Of a stretch of DNA of 64,000 nt, positions 1-12,640 are shown piece by piece (position 1 is the first letter of the stretch; every line of letters begins with the position of its first letter). The notes under the pieces are model-generated. The model did not search any database, had not been told where the DNA came from, and was given only the letters and a program-made list of their open reading frames with translations. The stretch lies in the NCBI RefSeq assembly GCF_026210795.1, contig NC_089439.1, positions 2,294,001 through 2,358,000 on the forward strand, written 5' to 3'. The DNA is from Rhizophagus irregularis (lineage: Eukaryota > Glomeromycota > Glomeromycetes > Glomerales > Glomeraceae). Both the position numbers and the translations under genes were made by a program.

Positions 1-1218
1 AGAACGATTAAAGTTATAAATATTCCAATTGAAATTCCTAATTATCAAATTAGAGCTGTATTTAACAAATATGGTGAAATAGAAGAAAATGGCTTTTATA
101 CCAGAATTAGAAATTTATATATTCAAGCTTTCATTACATATAAAAAAGAAGAAAGTCTACAAAAATTTTACAAAGGCATATGGTCAGAATGGATTGGAAA
201 ACATCAAGTACTTATTGTGCCAAAAATTTTGTCAGAAGATGAAATAGAAAAAAGATCAATGTATACAGTTAAATTAACTGGATTACCATGGAATTCAACT
301 GCTTATGATATACATGAAGCTTTAGAAGTTAACAATCCTAAGTATATTTTTATACCACGTAATCCAAATAATAATAAACCATTGAATTATGCAATAGTTT
401 ATTATGAAAATGATGAAGATATAGGTATTGCAGCAGAAAGAAATATTATTTTTTGTAATAGAACGCTTCATTGGGGAACTCCAGGTGAAAAATCATGCCA
501 TAGATGTGGTTCCTTTGATCATTTAATTAGTAAGTGTGATATTGAACCATCTGCTAAACCACGTGTAATGAATAGAAAGCAAAAGCTTAAGGAATTTCGT
601 CAAGAAAATAACAAGAAGTTTAAAAAAGGCAGTTATGCAAATGTAACAAAACAAAATTCATTTGAAAAACGTCAGCAAAGTAATAATTCAAATAATTATT
701 CTAAATATAATAATGGAAATATCAATAGATATTGGAATAAAAATATTTCACGTGATAGAAATAATAACGTTAATGAAAAGTCACTTGATCAAGGAATTTT
801 CACGCAAATTAAACAACTTAATGAGAATTTGAATAAATTAGCTAATGATTTCAAAAAAATCCAACAAGAAAACTATCGTATTAAATCTGAATTTTATAAA
901 TATAAAGAAAACAAGTCTACAACAAGTTCAGGAAAAAATATTAAAGTCAATCAAGATAGAAGTACAATCGCCTTACAAAATGAGAATAACAAAAGATCAA
1001 GAGTTGATAATGAACAACTTGAAGCCTCAGGATCTTCAGATATAGAAAATAGTTTAAACAAACAAAATAACGAAATTAATAGATTCGGTGATGCTTTATC
1101 AACTATGAGTAAAAATATCTCAAAAATTATGGAATATTTTACTTCTGACAATAATAATGACGTTAATAATTTTCAAGGGGATAAAATTATTGACAATAAT
1201 GAATCCCATGAGGATTAA
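1..1218 (+). CDS. LINE ORF1 protein, partial at the 5' end
   Basis: The frame is open from base 1, so the start codon is upstream of the window; the GTG at 217 is not a real start. About 405 residues are present. An RRM-like fold is suggested at nt 7-213 (IKVINIPIEIP near its start) and a second at nt 268-480 (YTVKLTGLPW). A CCHC zinc knuckle, C-x2-C-x4-H-x4-C, lies at 496-537. The next 300 codons are Asn/Lys/Ser-rich, with a predicted coiled-coil stretch near nt 800-910, then an acidic Asn-rich tail. The family role is to bind element RNA and form the RNP used in retrotransposition. ORF2 starts 24 bases after its stop. No stop or frameshift is visible in the part seen. Confidence 0.88.
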   Translation, partial: RTIKVINIPIEIPNYQIRAVFNKYGEIEENGFYTRIRNLYIQAFITYKKEESLQKFYKGIWSEWIGKHQVLIVPKILSEDEIEKRSMYTVKLTGLPWNSTAYDIHEALEVNNPKYIFIPRNPNNNKPLNYAIVYYENDEDIGIAAERNIIFCNRTLHWGTPGEKSCHRCGSFDHLISKCDIEPSAKPRVMNRKQKLKEFRQENNKKFKKGSYANVTKQNSFEKRQQSNNSNNYSKYNNGNINRYWNKNISRDRNNNVNEKSLDQGIFTQIKQLNENLNKLANDFKKIQQENYRIKSEFYKYKENKSTTSSGKNIKVNQDRSTIALQNENNKRSRVDNEQLEASGSSDIENSLNKQNNEINRFGDALSTMSKNISKIMEYFTSDNNNDVNNFQGDKIIDNNESHED

Positions 1219-1242
1219 ATACCCCTTTAAATATTATTTTTA

Positions 1243-4200
1243 ATGATGAACAATAAAAAAACACATTCTTTTAAGAAAAAACATTATAATAATCCTTCCC
1301 CTGTTAATCAAAAATCACGTTCAAATTTAAATAATCAACAAATTTATCGTCCGAAAACACGTCAACGACTCATCAATTTATCAGATATAATTAAAATAGC
1401 TTCATTGAATATTAAAGGTATAACTGATGTTAAAAAACAATTCTTAATTGATATATTAGGTGAATATAATATAACTATTTTGGGTCTATCAGAAACTAAT
1501 ATATCAAACAAAATGGCAAAACATTCTTTTAATTTTTATAGAAATAATTATGTTACTTATTTTGCAAATGAGGAAACTAATTATAGGGGAAATGGTGTAG
1601 GTCTTATTATTAAGAAAAATTATGCACGGCATATAGTCAATTATAATAGCTTCAAAGGAAGAATTATATATGTTGATTTTATTTTTAGTGGAAATAAAAA
1701 AATGAGAATCATTAATTATTATGGAAAATCTGGACGAGTTACTTTAGACAATTTTAATCAAGAAGTTAAAATTTATTTTGATAAAATCAAAGAATTGGTT
1801 AGAGAAAGTAAAGCACAAAATGCAGAAATTATTCTTCTTGGTGATTTTAATCTTCATTATGAAAAATATTTGGATGATAAAAATAATAATCGTAAAATGA
1901 AAAAAGAATATAAACTTTTTGAATGGATTGAAGATGAACAAAATTTTTATGATCCTTTCTATATCATGTTCGATAATTTATCACAACATTCCTTAAATAC
2001 TTTCTATCCTTTTAATACAAATCAAAATCCTTCTAGAATAGATTACATTTGGGTAACAGAAAATTTATTTTCAGAAACACAAGAATGCAAAATTGTTAAT
2101 ACAACAACAATTAATACTGATCATAGAATGTTAGTGTATTCAATATGGTCAGAAGATTTGATTGGAAATATTGCTAATATCAAACGGAAGTAAGGATTTA
2201 AAGAAGTTTATAAGTATGATAAAATGGATGGAGAGCAATGGGAATTATTTCAGAATGATCTTAATAAATACATTTCAAATTCAGAAATTTTAAAATTTAA
2301 TTTTAACGATAAAAATAATATTAATCATATATGGGATAAGATCAAAAAAGGTCTTGTTCAAGCTAGTAAAAATTGTATTCCAATAGAAAAAATCAAATTA
2401 ACTAAAAGTCAAGTCAACCCAATGAAAATATCTAATGCATATAAAGTAATGAAATTTTTAATAAATTTCAGACGTTCAATTAAAGATTCAAGAAAAAGAA
2501 ATCATGTGATCAGAAATTGGATTACATATAGAAAAAAATTATTGGAAATTGGAAGAGAAAAAAGTGATTATTGTTGGAATAAAATTCCTAAGGATGATAA
2601 AAGTGTCAAGGAAATTTTTGAAGAAATAAAAAATTTATATCAAATTTATTTAATCCTATATAATCACGATCTTTTACAATTCAAAGAAGAAAAAAATTAA
2701 ACTAGCAATTGACCAACGCTGTGAAGATTTATTAGAAAATCAAAAACGTATGATTAATAGTGTAATGGAACGTGAAATTAAATCCATTGTATTAGACAGA
2801 GTTCTAATTAAAGAAAATAATGAAGATAAATTAATCACTGATGAAGAAAAAATAAAAGATATTGTAAATGATCATTTTCAAAATATTGCAGGATCAACAA
2901 ACCAACCTAAGATTTTATCAGAATATTGGGCAAAATTTTATTTTCCTCAAGATGAAATTAATGATAAAATTTATAAAGATTTGATGGTAGAGCCTACAAA
3001 TGATGAATTGAATGAAGCTTTAAATAAATTATCAAATAATAAAGCTTCTGGACCTACGGGTATTAGTAATGAAATGTTGAAACACGCATCTCCAGAATTT
3101 AAAGAAATTATTAGAAAATTAATTATTTTAATTTTTAATAATCAAGAGATACCATTAGAATGGAAATATGCTAATGTTTATCCTATACTGAAACCAAAGC
3201 CATGGGGTTGTCAACTAGTTAATACACGCCCAATAACTTTGTTGGAAACGGCTAGGAAATTAATGGTATCAATAATGAATGCAAGATTATCAACAATTCT
3301 TCAGAAAAACAAAATTCTTAAAGGTTTACAATTTGCTGGATTGCCTTTCAGTTCAACTTTTGAACCATTAAGGATTATTAATGAAATAATTCAAGATGCT
3401 AATGAGAATGATAAGGAACTGTGGATTTTATCATTAGACATGTCAAAAGCATATGATCGTGTTAATATTTTTATGTTAGAAAAAGCTATGCAACGTCTTA
3501 AAATACCAAGTTCTTTTATTAATTTAACAAAAGAGTTATTTTTAGGACGGAAAAATAGTGTATTTACAGCAGGAGGATTAAGTAATCCATATGATGTAAT
3601 GGTTGGAATCGATCAAGGGGAAATAATCTCACCACTTTTGTGGTGTATATATTATGATCCACTTCTTACTGCCATACAGCAAGAACACTTTGGATATCGT
3701 GTAAAAGCAAAAAAGAAAATCAATTTATATGAAAATATAGAGGTAGAAGTAAAACAAAACATTACCAGCATGGCATATATGGATGATACTAATATGTTAG
3801 CTGGCAATAAAGAAGAATTAGAAAAAATATTAAAAATGGCTGATGACTTCTATACTCTTAACGATATTCAAATAAATAAAGAAAAATCTGAATTGTTACT
3901 TAAGAAAAAGAATTTTAATTTTAATGAAAAAATAGAGTTAGAATTTGGCAATCAGAAAATCAAAATCAAACCTAAAGGAAAAACAGAAAGTCTTAGAATC
4001 TTGGGTGTTTGGTTCAATATATATAATGATAACAATTTTATCAAACAACAAGCCTTTGATGAAGTTAAAAATTTAAGTAATAACCTGCTGAAGAACAAAT
4101 GCATAACAGATAAAATTAGTTCCTATATTTTTAATGCTGTAATATTACCACGTATCGAATATAGGACACAAACGATAATACTATCAGAAAAAGATTGTGA

Positions 4201-6751
4201 AAAAATCATGGTTCCTTATAGAAAAAATTTTAAAAATAAATTAAAGTTAGCTTCAACTGCACCAAATATAATTATGGAATTGAATTTATTATATAATATT
4301 CGTTCAATTTTTGATAATCAATTGCAAGCTAAGGTTAATAATTTTATAATTCAAATTAATGATCAAGGAATTCTAGGAAAAATAATGGAGATTCGTTTAG
4401 TAGATATTCAAAATAAACTACTTTTACCTTTCAATCCTTTAATTAATTTTCCTTTTTCTAATAAAGATTTAATCTTTATGGGTCAACATTTGCGAAATAA
4501 TTTTATTATTAATAATTTATTATTAATGAAAAGTTATAATTTTAGTATAGAATTTAATAAACACAATATTGGGAAAAATAGTACTGTATTAGGAAGGGGT
4601 CGTCATATTATGGAAATTGTTGGAACTGAAAGTTTTTTGAAAAATATAAAAATTTTACGTATGAATAATTTATACTTTTTGGACCAATTTTTATCTCCTG
4701 ATAACAAAACTCTTCTGACATGGTGGAATATAAAAAATAAGATATTTGCTCTTAGTAATAATAGAAATAGTAATGTAGTTAATACGCCAAATATATATAA
4801 AAAAATTCAGTCTTTAGTTACAACTAATGGAAAAAATTATAATGTTAAAGAGGAATATATAGATAATAATGTAGTCACAAATTTGGGTGGTTATGAATTT
4901 TTACCAATTAATATTCATATTAATAATATTATAACATCTTTTAATATGTTTCATTTTAAAAATATTTATGGAAAAATAATTGAAGAAAAGCCCTTTACAT
5001 ATATTTTTGAACATTTTAAAAGAATATCAGACACAAGTGAAATTAATTTGTTTATTAAAGTATGTAATGGTTGTGAATATAATATTGGTCAAATAGAGGG
5101 TAAATGTATAATAGAATCAATGAAAACTGAAATATATGAAGTGAGATATAAAAGACTTATTAAATGGAAGGGATATAAGGCATATCTTCTAAAGGAAGCA
5201 CAACATAATTATATGGAAAATATTATAAGATATGATCAATTTTTTAAACGAAACCCTTTATATTACTCTTCATATGATAATTATCAATTACGTTTTGATG
5301 AAAATAGTTTAGATATTATTGAAAAATATATAGATTTATCATTAGATAAACAGAAATTATTTGATTCAAGAAAAATTTTATATGATTCAAACATTAAAGA
5401 TTTTGTTTGCTATACAGATGGTTCAATTAAAGATATTACCAAAGAATATGTATCAGCTACTTTTGGAACAACTTTTTATAATTTGTCCTTGCAAAAAATT
5501 TTGGAATTAATATCATCTTATAATAATTGGATTTCATCAACACGTGCAGAAATTTTTGCTTTATTAATTACTTTGCTAATAGCACCTTCTAATAGTAATT
5601 TAACAGTTTATACAGATAGTGCTAGCGTTATTAGTAATTTTGAAAAATTTAAATTTTATAATTTTACTTTAGTTACTAGACAAATTTTTAAAATTAGTAA
5701 TAACAACATTCTTTGGAAAATAATTATGGATATTATTAAAGAAAATAATTTATCTGTTAATATATTTAAAGTTAATGCTCATACAGATGATTCTTTAAAT
5801 AATTATGTCGACAATATTGTTTCTTTGGCACATAATGATCAAAATTTAGGAATTAATTTAAATTATAATAATTTTTATGATCTTCCTTGGATTCCCAAAT
5901 GGAATGGCATAGTTATAGAAAAATCTTTAAGAAAGTTAATTACATTAACAACCAATACGAAAAATTTGGAAAGGTTTTTAAATTTAAATAGAAATGATAA
6001 GTATAGAAAATGTGAAATAGATTGGTCAATTTTTTTTAATAATTTTTTGGGAGAAAAACAAAAATTATACACTGATTTCAAAGAATCAAAAATTAGAAGA
6101 CGCAAAATTCAGTTGATGATTGAAGAACTTCCTTGCATTGAACAAATTAAAAGAACTTTATTTTCATTATATAAAGAAAGGTTTTGTCCTATGTGTGAAG
6201 AGGATGAAGAAGATTTCAATCATATCTGGTTTTGTGAAGAAAGACGAGAGGATATGGATGATTTAATTTCAGGAGTACAAAATTGGCTTCTTTTAGAAAT
6301 TAATAAAATTTTAGATCCTATTAATCATATTACTCTTGAACATATTAAAAATCTCAATGATATTTGGAAACTTGAAGTATCAGAGGATCACATAACTTTC
6401 ATAGATTTAATTAAAGGTTTCTTTCCTTGTTCGTTAATTAATTTTTTTAAACAATTATTATCTACGAAATCAAAAGTTGAAATTTTGTCATATAATTTTA
6501 GGAATGAAATTTTGGATAAATCTATGATTTTTTGGAAAGTGAGGTGTAATAAACTTAATGAAATTGATAGAGGTTTGGGAATTGATAAAAATGTTAAAAA
6601 ACAACATTTTGGTAAAGAGCAGTTTATTGACAAAACGCGTAAATCAAAAAATAAGAAATACTTTAATCTACAAAGTCTTCAAAGTCATATTTATTTTGGG
6701 GGTAATACAATAGATTACTATAATATTGTTGATTACGGTAGTGTTTCGTAG
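1243..6751 (+). pseudogene. LINE ORF2 polyprotein: APE endonuclease, RT, RNase H; one stop, one frameshift
   Basis: The protein begins MMNNKKTHSF. The endonuclease domain (nt 1380-2160) shows SLNIKG, a catalytic Glu in LSETNIS, GDFNLH, DYIWV and TDHRM. An in-frame TAA at 2191-2193 interrupts it, but the same frame is open before and after (RK stop GFKEVY). Near 2640-2654 the reading moves from frame 1 to frame 2; frame 2 then stays open through AIDQRCEDLL to 6751. RT motifs include KASGPTGISNEML, LSLDMSKAYDRV, GIDQGEIISPLLW and YMDD (3776-3787). RNase H shows YTDGS (near 5411), TRAEIFAL, YTDSAS and a late Asp in NNYVDN. A C-terminal CPMC...H...C motif lies near 6187-6237. All catalytic residues I can place are kept. 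The two breaks would stop full-length synthesis unless they are sequencing errors or are read through. Confidence 0.93.
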
Positions 6752-7016
6752 TATTATTTTTATTATCTTTTGATGTTGTAGTAGTAATTAAAGGAGTTGT
6801 GGTGAGTTTTTATATAACATTACCGAAGTCCATACGAATAGTAGTAGTTATGCGGATAGTTTAGTGAACCTATTTGGGTGAGCAGGATGGTAGATAGTTC
6901 TTTTGAACATAAAATCTTAAGTCCCTAATAATATTATAGTACTAGTTCGATCGTGTTCTTTACTAAATGTTATATAATGTAGATCTTTTCCTTTTTTGTA
7001 ATTTTTCTTATTTCTA

Positions 7017-7050
7017 AATAAAGTTGACTTCGTTAAAAAAAAAAAAAAAA
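7017..7050 (+). terminator. LINE polyadenylation signal and poly(A) tail
   Basis: AATAAA at 7017-7022 is followed 12 bases later by 16 consecutive A (7035-7050). This is the expected 3' end of a LINE copied from polyadenylated RNA. The preceding 6752-7016 is the element's non-coding 3' UTR. Confidence 0.85.
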
Positions 7051-7074
7051 TAATTGCAGAATTGTACATCCCTT

Positions 7075-8045
7075 GTGCCAATTGTATGTGATATATAAAT
7101 ACTTATACAGTATCTACATATTAACATTTTTGAATGAGGGTAATGAAAGCGTAGATCAAATAACCTATTTTAATAAATTTGGATCCATTTTTATTATTGA
7201 TTTTAATAATAATGATCGGCATATATATATATATGGTACTATTATTATTTATAATAATTCTTGTTAAAGTTTATAATAAAAACTGTGGGGAATATATCTT
7301 ATTGTACAGTATATATCGGAAGTAATTTTTTTAAAAAAAAATAGATTGATGATTTTAGATTCGGGAATAAATAATTAAATATTATCAAAATGTTTATTAA
7401 GTTAAATTATCACAAACCATTAAATCATTTGAACAAGTGTTACTTCAAAAAAAAAACTTTTTATATTTTTTATTATAGTAATTAAAAATTGTCATTTTGG
7501 CTGGTAACCAAGTTATTAAACCTGTCCGTTGTGACATAAACTTTAGTAATTGCGCGAATTTTTATTGATTTAGTTGATTTGTTTGATTTAGCGGAGTGTA
7601 CAAATTCGTAATTATAAAACTGAATCAACACCAATTAAGAATTCAATATAAATATATAAATTACTATATATTTTTATGAGTGTTGCTAATCTTAGGAAAA
7701 TTAACCAGGTAAGGAATTAAGTTAATTCTGAAACAATCCAGTTTTGAAGCTTGACTAGGAATTATGTAAAGTCGGTTATTCACTATAAGCCTATCATAAA
7801 ACTTTAAATAAACTTTCTTTTATTAGTTAATGTGTTTAATTTAATTACACATTATTCAAAAAAAAAAGATTTTATCAAGTATAACGGTTGGATGGAATAT
7901 ATAAAAAGCGTCAAATTCACACCAAAAAAAAAAAAAGAAATTACTTCCTCAAAATAAAAAATATATTTTCCCAAACAAATAACAAAAATTTCTAAATTAT
8001 TTTCCTTCTCTCAAATAAAATATAAATAATTGTGTTAAGGCTATT
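7075..8045 (+). repeat. Inverted segmental duplication, arm 1 (partner 17990-19035)
   Basis: Read on the plus strand this block matches the reverse complement of 17990-19035 in order. Shared landmarks are the stretch with GAACAAGTGTT, the TGGCTGGTAACCAAG segment, the ACTGAATCAACACCAATTAA segment, TCACACCA followed by an A run, and TTTTCCCAAACAAA. The arms differ by substitutions and indels, including about 120 extra bases near 7140-7265 here. The partner arm lies between two MATA-HMG pseudogenes; this arm carries no HMG coding sequence. No gene is visible in it. Confidence 0.75.
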
Positions 8046-8840
8046 ATTTATATAATAACCTTGTGTTTCGTATTACGCATCAAACGTTTACATTTCTAAA
8101 AATGTTAATATTTGTGGTTAAACCATTGATAATTCTAATTTCTAATTCAAACAGATATCATCTGTCTCGATCCTCACCCTGACCATCATATTTTTCGCTA
8201 GACTAATGTGTGGCTAATGTACGCCACAAAATTACGTGGGTGGAAAAAAGTGACAGTAAATATAACCTGTTTCTGATCGCTTTAAGTGAAAATTATTGAC
8301 TTATTTATTTATATAACTAAATAAATTCTAACGTTTAGAATACCCTCCATATAAATAATTGAATTGCGCGACACGTCTGTGCTTGATCTATCTCATAAAT
8401 TATCCGAGAGAATTTTGTACATTGAAAAATTGAGCGCATTTTGATTAGTTTTTTTTAGTTTTTGCAATTAATCTAACCATAATTTCCAATTTGGACGAAA
8501 AAACTCTCATATATTGTTAGTATTGTTAGAGGTCAGTTCTTATAAGCTTAAAAATAAGCTATACATTAAAAAATGTTTATATTTAATAAAGCAGAAGGTA
8601 ATTTTAATGATCAACGTATATGTTAAAATCAATCCAATCAGATGTGAATAGAGAGTATCGCTTCACACTGGCGCATACAATCAGACACAAATAAGGGAAA
8701 GCAGATTAACCATATAAAACCAAACTTAAAATTAAGGTGTATACTAAAGGGTAAACATTTTATTAATTAAATTCTTCACACACGTTCTATATTGAATTTA
8801 GGTCTAATTACAGGTCTATATATACATAAATTTCCAAACT
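8046..8840. other. Gene-free stretch
   Basis: AT-rich sequence with no open frame of note, no terminal repeats and no recognisable motif. Nothing supportable seen. Confidence 0.5.
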
Positions 8841-8844
8841 AAAA

Positions 8845-9050
8845 ATGTTTAACATATGCTACATATGCTATATATCCTATATATGCTATATGTTCTATAT
8901 ATTCCATATATACTACATGTTCTATATATCCCATATATACTACATGTTCTATATATCCCATATATGCTACATGTTCCATATATTCTATATATTCTACATA
9001 TCGGACATATGCAACATATCGAACATGTCAAACATATTCGACATTTGCTA
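8845..9050. repeat. Degenerate short tandem repeat (ATATGY / ACATGTTCTATATATCCCAT units)
   Basis: A run of near-hexamer words (ACATATGC, TATATTCC, TACATGTTC) in which a 27-base unit containing ACATGTTCTATATATCCCAT repeats about three times near 8920-8975. Periodicity in multiples of three keeps several frames open on both strands, giving Tyr/Ile/Met/Cys-rich frames that are artefacts of the repeat rather than genes. Confidence 0.8.
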
Positions 9051-9880
9051 CATTGATCGGCATCACGGGTCCAGTTATATCACATGATTGCTGCGCAACA
9101 TTTTACTGCGTAACAGTATGGGTGAAGCTAACGTTAAAAAACTTCTCCCAAATTTCCATATTATCCGCAGTAAAAATTATACCGAAAAATTTATTATTAA
9201 TAGCCCAGCCCAATGCAAAGGTTTTTTAGGAATAAAGTTGGAAGGTTTCGGACTTATATTATAACCTATAACAACCTTTCCATCGTCACCTTTTCTTAAA
9301 TTTGGTTTAGTAAACCCTCGCCCTCGGCCTCTTATTAATGCCCAGACCCAATTGAAGATTAAGTGCAATAAATAAAGTTTGTAGAAATAAAAGCGTCCTA
9401 AAATTTAGAGGGAGAAGAGAATTAATGCGATCATTTGCAAAAATATACAAAGAGTTTTGAAATTACAGAAGGGAGATTGTGACAATTACGTCAAATTTAG
9501 ATAGAGCGAAAAGAATTTTCAATTTACTAAAACTGGTCTCTTAATTTTACTCTCTGAGATTTTTTGTCTTTAGAAGAAGAATAGGCAGAACAATGAATTC
9601 TACAGGCTCATGTGTATTTCATGTGTAAGGATATGATGACTTAGAACCGATACATATTTTGAGAATATTTACAAGAAAATTATTTTTGAGAAACGAAGCG
9701 AAAACGTACTATATTGTCACGTGAATTATCGCATGAACCATCGTAAATTTATGCAATATTCCATGGAGATCGAACCAATCGATATACTGGCAACATTCCA
9801 AATGAGGAGAGGCGGAAACATTCACAATGATAATCATATTTTTTGACTAGATATATTAGATATATTATTTTAGTTATTAG
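9051..9880. other. Gene-free stretch, GC-richer part at 9070-9370
   Basis: Positions 9070-9370 are less AT-rich than their surroundings. A 63-codon minus-strand frame (9177-9368, with RGRGRGFTKPN and KVVIGYNISPKP) looks less random than most in the window, but I cannot assign it. It may be a remnant exon. The rest shows nothing. Confidence 0.3.
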
Positions 9881-10205
9881 AAATTATCGTATGCCCTGGG
9901 AGTTTTAAAAATATCGTTATATCACTTATATGGTTTTGTTGATTTATATATTATTAGGGCATACTTCTTTGTAGCTACAATTGTTGTGTACCATAATAGC
10001 GTAGAGATTTTGTGGTGTAGTAGGGGTTTTCTTTTAACGCTATTGAGGCTGGTACGTCTTCCAGCAGTCCATCGGATAGGAGTTTATGGGTCAGCAGTAG
10101 GATTTACTAGATAGACTTGTAGGGCAATTAGATCTTATCCCCCAACATTTGTAGATACTAGGTTCTTTTATTTTATTTTAATGACCCAAAAATATATATA
10201 TAAGG
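9881..10205 (+). repeat. Possible truncated retroelement 3' end
   Basis: A non-coding stretch compositionally like the 3' UTR of the LINE at the left end (G/T-rich with GTAGTAGG and GGGTCAGCAG words), ending in a TTTATTTTATTTTAATGACC tract. It begins near a small inverted repeat (TATGCCCT at about 9890, AGGGCATA at about 9956). No reading frame and no clear target duplication were found, so the call is weak. Confidence 0.25.
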
Positions 10206-10242
10206 GTCAAGTGGCGAAAATTTTTTTACTATGAGCTGTACA

Positions 10243-10881
10243 GAACCTCTATACTCAACTACTTATGTATAGTAACAATTGATTGATTATAAATTTCTAA
10301 GAAAAAATTTTTTAATATTAAAATGAAAAATTTAATCGATAATTTTTATAGATATGATCATTAGCTTTAAAAATTATCAGTTATTTTTTTTCTAAATTAA
10401 ATTTTGGCTAAGTTTTAGCTGTTTAAAAATCTGTAATTTAAATATACTGATCAAATTTAGTTAAGTCTAAATTTTTGCATCACAGATTTTTTTAGCCACA
10501 TTTATTGTAATATTAATACTTCAGATTTTTTTTCAATATGCCAAGAAGAAAAAAAAGTTCTAAAACTGCAAAAAAAAATTTAATGAACAAAATTGTTTAA
10601 GTATAGGCCAATTTAATGTTATAAATAATGATTATATACCATCAAGTGAATATTTAGACAATAAATAAATATATTTTTATATCATATAATTTATAAAATC
10701 CTAATTTCTGATTGGCTAATACATATCACGTGATGCTTACATAATCTAAAAATTGAGACTTTTTTTATTTTATAAATCAATTCCTTTTAACAAATAGAGT
10801 TTAATTCTTTTTATAAAATTAAAATTCAATCATAGAATCAAATTTATTTAAATTTTTTTAAAGTTCCTATTATAGAGGTTC
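10243..10881. mobile_element. Non-autonomous DNA transposon with short terminal inverted repeats
   Basis: GAACCTCTATA (10243-10253) faces TATAGAGGTTC (10871-10881), an 11-base perfect inverted repeat 639 bp apart. A coding remnant sits inside (10538-10668). The short TIR ending in CTCTATA resembles Tc1/mariner or pogo termini, but I cannot define a clean target duplication. Confidence 0.4.
10538..10668 (+). pseudogene. Short coding remnant inside a TIR element, one frameshift
   Basis: The start MPRRKKSSKTAKK runs into a nine-A tract; shifting frame there gives NEQNCLSIGQFNV, INNDYIPSSEYLDNK and a stop at 10666-10668. Restoring one frame would give about 43 residues with a basic N-terminus. 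Such a basic start is common for DNA-binding transposase N-termini, so it may be what is left of the element's own transposase; that is inference. The family is not recognised. Confidence 0.4.
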
Positions 10882-12179
10882 ATAATTGACCCCGTTATCC
10901 TGCAAAAATACGCAAATAAAATTTTAGACATTAAGTTATTAATTATTTTATCATGGCTTCTATATTATTATATAACCAATTGCTGATATGAATAAATAGA
11001 ATTTATTCTATTTTACTATTTTTTCAATAATATTTTTCTAAAATTACACTTTTTAACCCTTAGAAATTTCCTTCAATTAATACTAAATATTACAATGCGG
11101 TTAACTACAGTAAATATACTGTATTATATATATAAGATTGGCAAAATTTAGGCCAAAAATACACAAACTAATTTTTTATATATAAAATTTTGATAAAAAA
11201 TACGCTTGGTGACCTAACTACGGACGAAAATTCTTAAATTGTACGCAAAGCAAAACTTTACTCCACTATTATGGCGATGCATCTGTGTACTCTACCCCTG
11301 TATATATATTTCTGGGTTCTATTTGAACCTCAAAAAAAAAAAAAGGTGAAACTAACGTTTTTAAAATTTTTTTTCATTAGAATGGATTGGATTACTTTCC
11401 AATTTTTGAACTAAATATTATATCTTTTCGTAAATGTGAAGTTTTCTTGAAATATTCAAAAAATATTTAAAATAAAAATGGAAATCGCTTCATTTTTTAA
11501 TCTTGAAAATTCATATAATATAAATAGAAACTGCTTTTCATTTTTGATTTAATAATTTACTCTTTTGTAAATCAAAGTTGTCGGATATCATACTAATAAA
11601 TATAATTATGATATATGATTCTCATTTTGAAAAAAAAAACAATAAAGAAAATTTCAATTGAAAACTCACAACGTATTTGAATTTTTTTTTAATATAAAAG
11701 AAGAACTTGCAGCAAAAAACTTTTAATAAAAAAAAACAAAATGTCAACTATTATAAACATTTTTCATTTGATAGAAACTAAATAAAAATCTGGTATTGAA
11801 TTTGGGGACATGGCATGGGCCACAGCATTGTGAGCATTATGAAAATTATAGAGATGTACGTGAAGAATTTAAATTCAATAATGAAAATCACTTAATTGGT
11901 TAATTGCAACTGTTTCAAAGAAGTGCAATAACAACCTTTTAATGAAAATGATATTGTACATATCTTTCATTTTAATTAATTACAGATACATTAATTTTAT
12001 ATTTATGATGATTAATGAAGAAGTTACGATCATCAAAAATTTCAGTTGAAAAAATCTTAGTAAAGTAGTAAATTTATTATTTTTTGATTTGATCAGAATC
12101 AAAAAATACTTATAGTAAAGAAATTGCTTGAGCGTAGAGAAATAGTCAGAGGTTTAAAATCGTATGGACATTCAATTAT
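10882..12179. other. Gene-free AT-rich stretch
   Basis: No open frame, terminal repeat or RNA-like structure seen. Homopolymer runs are frequent. The right part may be a diverged outer segment of the dispersed repeat that follows. Confidence 0.5.
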
Positions 12180-12640
12180 CACTTATTAAAAAAAAAATAT
12201 CAAATTATTCCATCCATCTTATTTATAATGGTTTCTAATAATATGAATTGTACATTTGTGAGCGTTAGAATTTAGTTTCTGAATTAAAATTGTGTTCTAA
12301 TAACAGACGATTTAAGGAATTTTAGAAAATTATCATAATGGTTACAAAACAATTAATTCAAATCATATTACATATTGAATTAGAATTTCTTAAATTATAG
12401 AGAACTATGGGAATGATGAATCAATTTCGAAAATTATTAATGTTGAAGATAGTTTGCCAAAATTATGATAATTCTGGCTAAAATTACCACGTTATCACGT
12501 GATCTAACAATTATTAAATGTTAAAATAAGAAATCATTCATGTTTCAGTATTTATTATCACATCAAAATTGAAACATGATTGTGCAATGCTGTTATGATA
12601 AGAAGGCTTCTAGCTCCAGCTCCCCTGATAAATCTATTTC
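12180..12640 (+). repeat. Dispersed repeat, copy 1 (inverted partner at 26885-27100)
   Basis: Words shared with the reverse complement of 26885-27100 include CATCTTATTTA, TGGTTTCTA, TGTACATTTGTGAG, CATGTTTCAG, ATCAAAATTGAA, TTGTGCAA and GCTGTTATGATA. This copy has about 280 extra bases between TTTGTGAG and the CATGTTTCAG segment. No coding sequence is recognised. Confidence 0.55.

Larger units (their letters stand above)
1..7050 (+). mobile_element. Non-LTR retrotransposon (LINE with APE, RT and RNase H)
   Basis: The element reads ORF1 (RNA-binding and zinc knuckle), ORF2 (endonuclease, reverse transcriptase, RNase H, C-terminal Cys/His motif), a 3' UTR with AATAAA, and a run of 16 A at 7035-7050. 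Its 5' end lies outside the window, so the 5' target duplication cannot be seen. APE endonuclease plus RNase H places it among I/Tad-like LINEs; this clade assignment is inference. Only two disruptions are visible in about 7 kb, so the copy is young compared with the other repeats here. It would have mobilised by target-primed reverse transcription when intact. Its 3' end abuts a block that is duplicated inverted at 18-19 kb. Confidence 0.95.

Noticed and set aside
7073-7267. 64-codon frame after the LINE tail
   Set aside because: Lies in the duplicated non-coding block and is not open in the partner arm.
8845-9087. Three overlapping frames on both strands rich in Tyr, Ile, Cys and Met
   Set aside because: They arise from a tandem repeat whose unit length is a multiple of three, which keeps all frames open.
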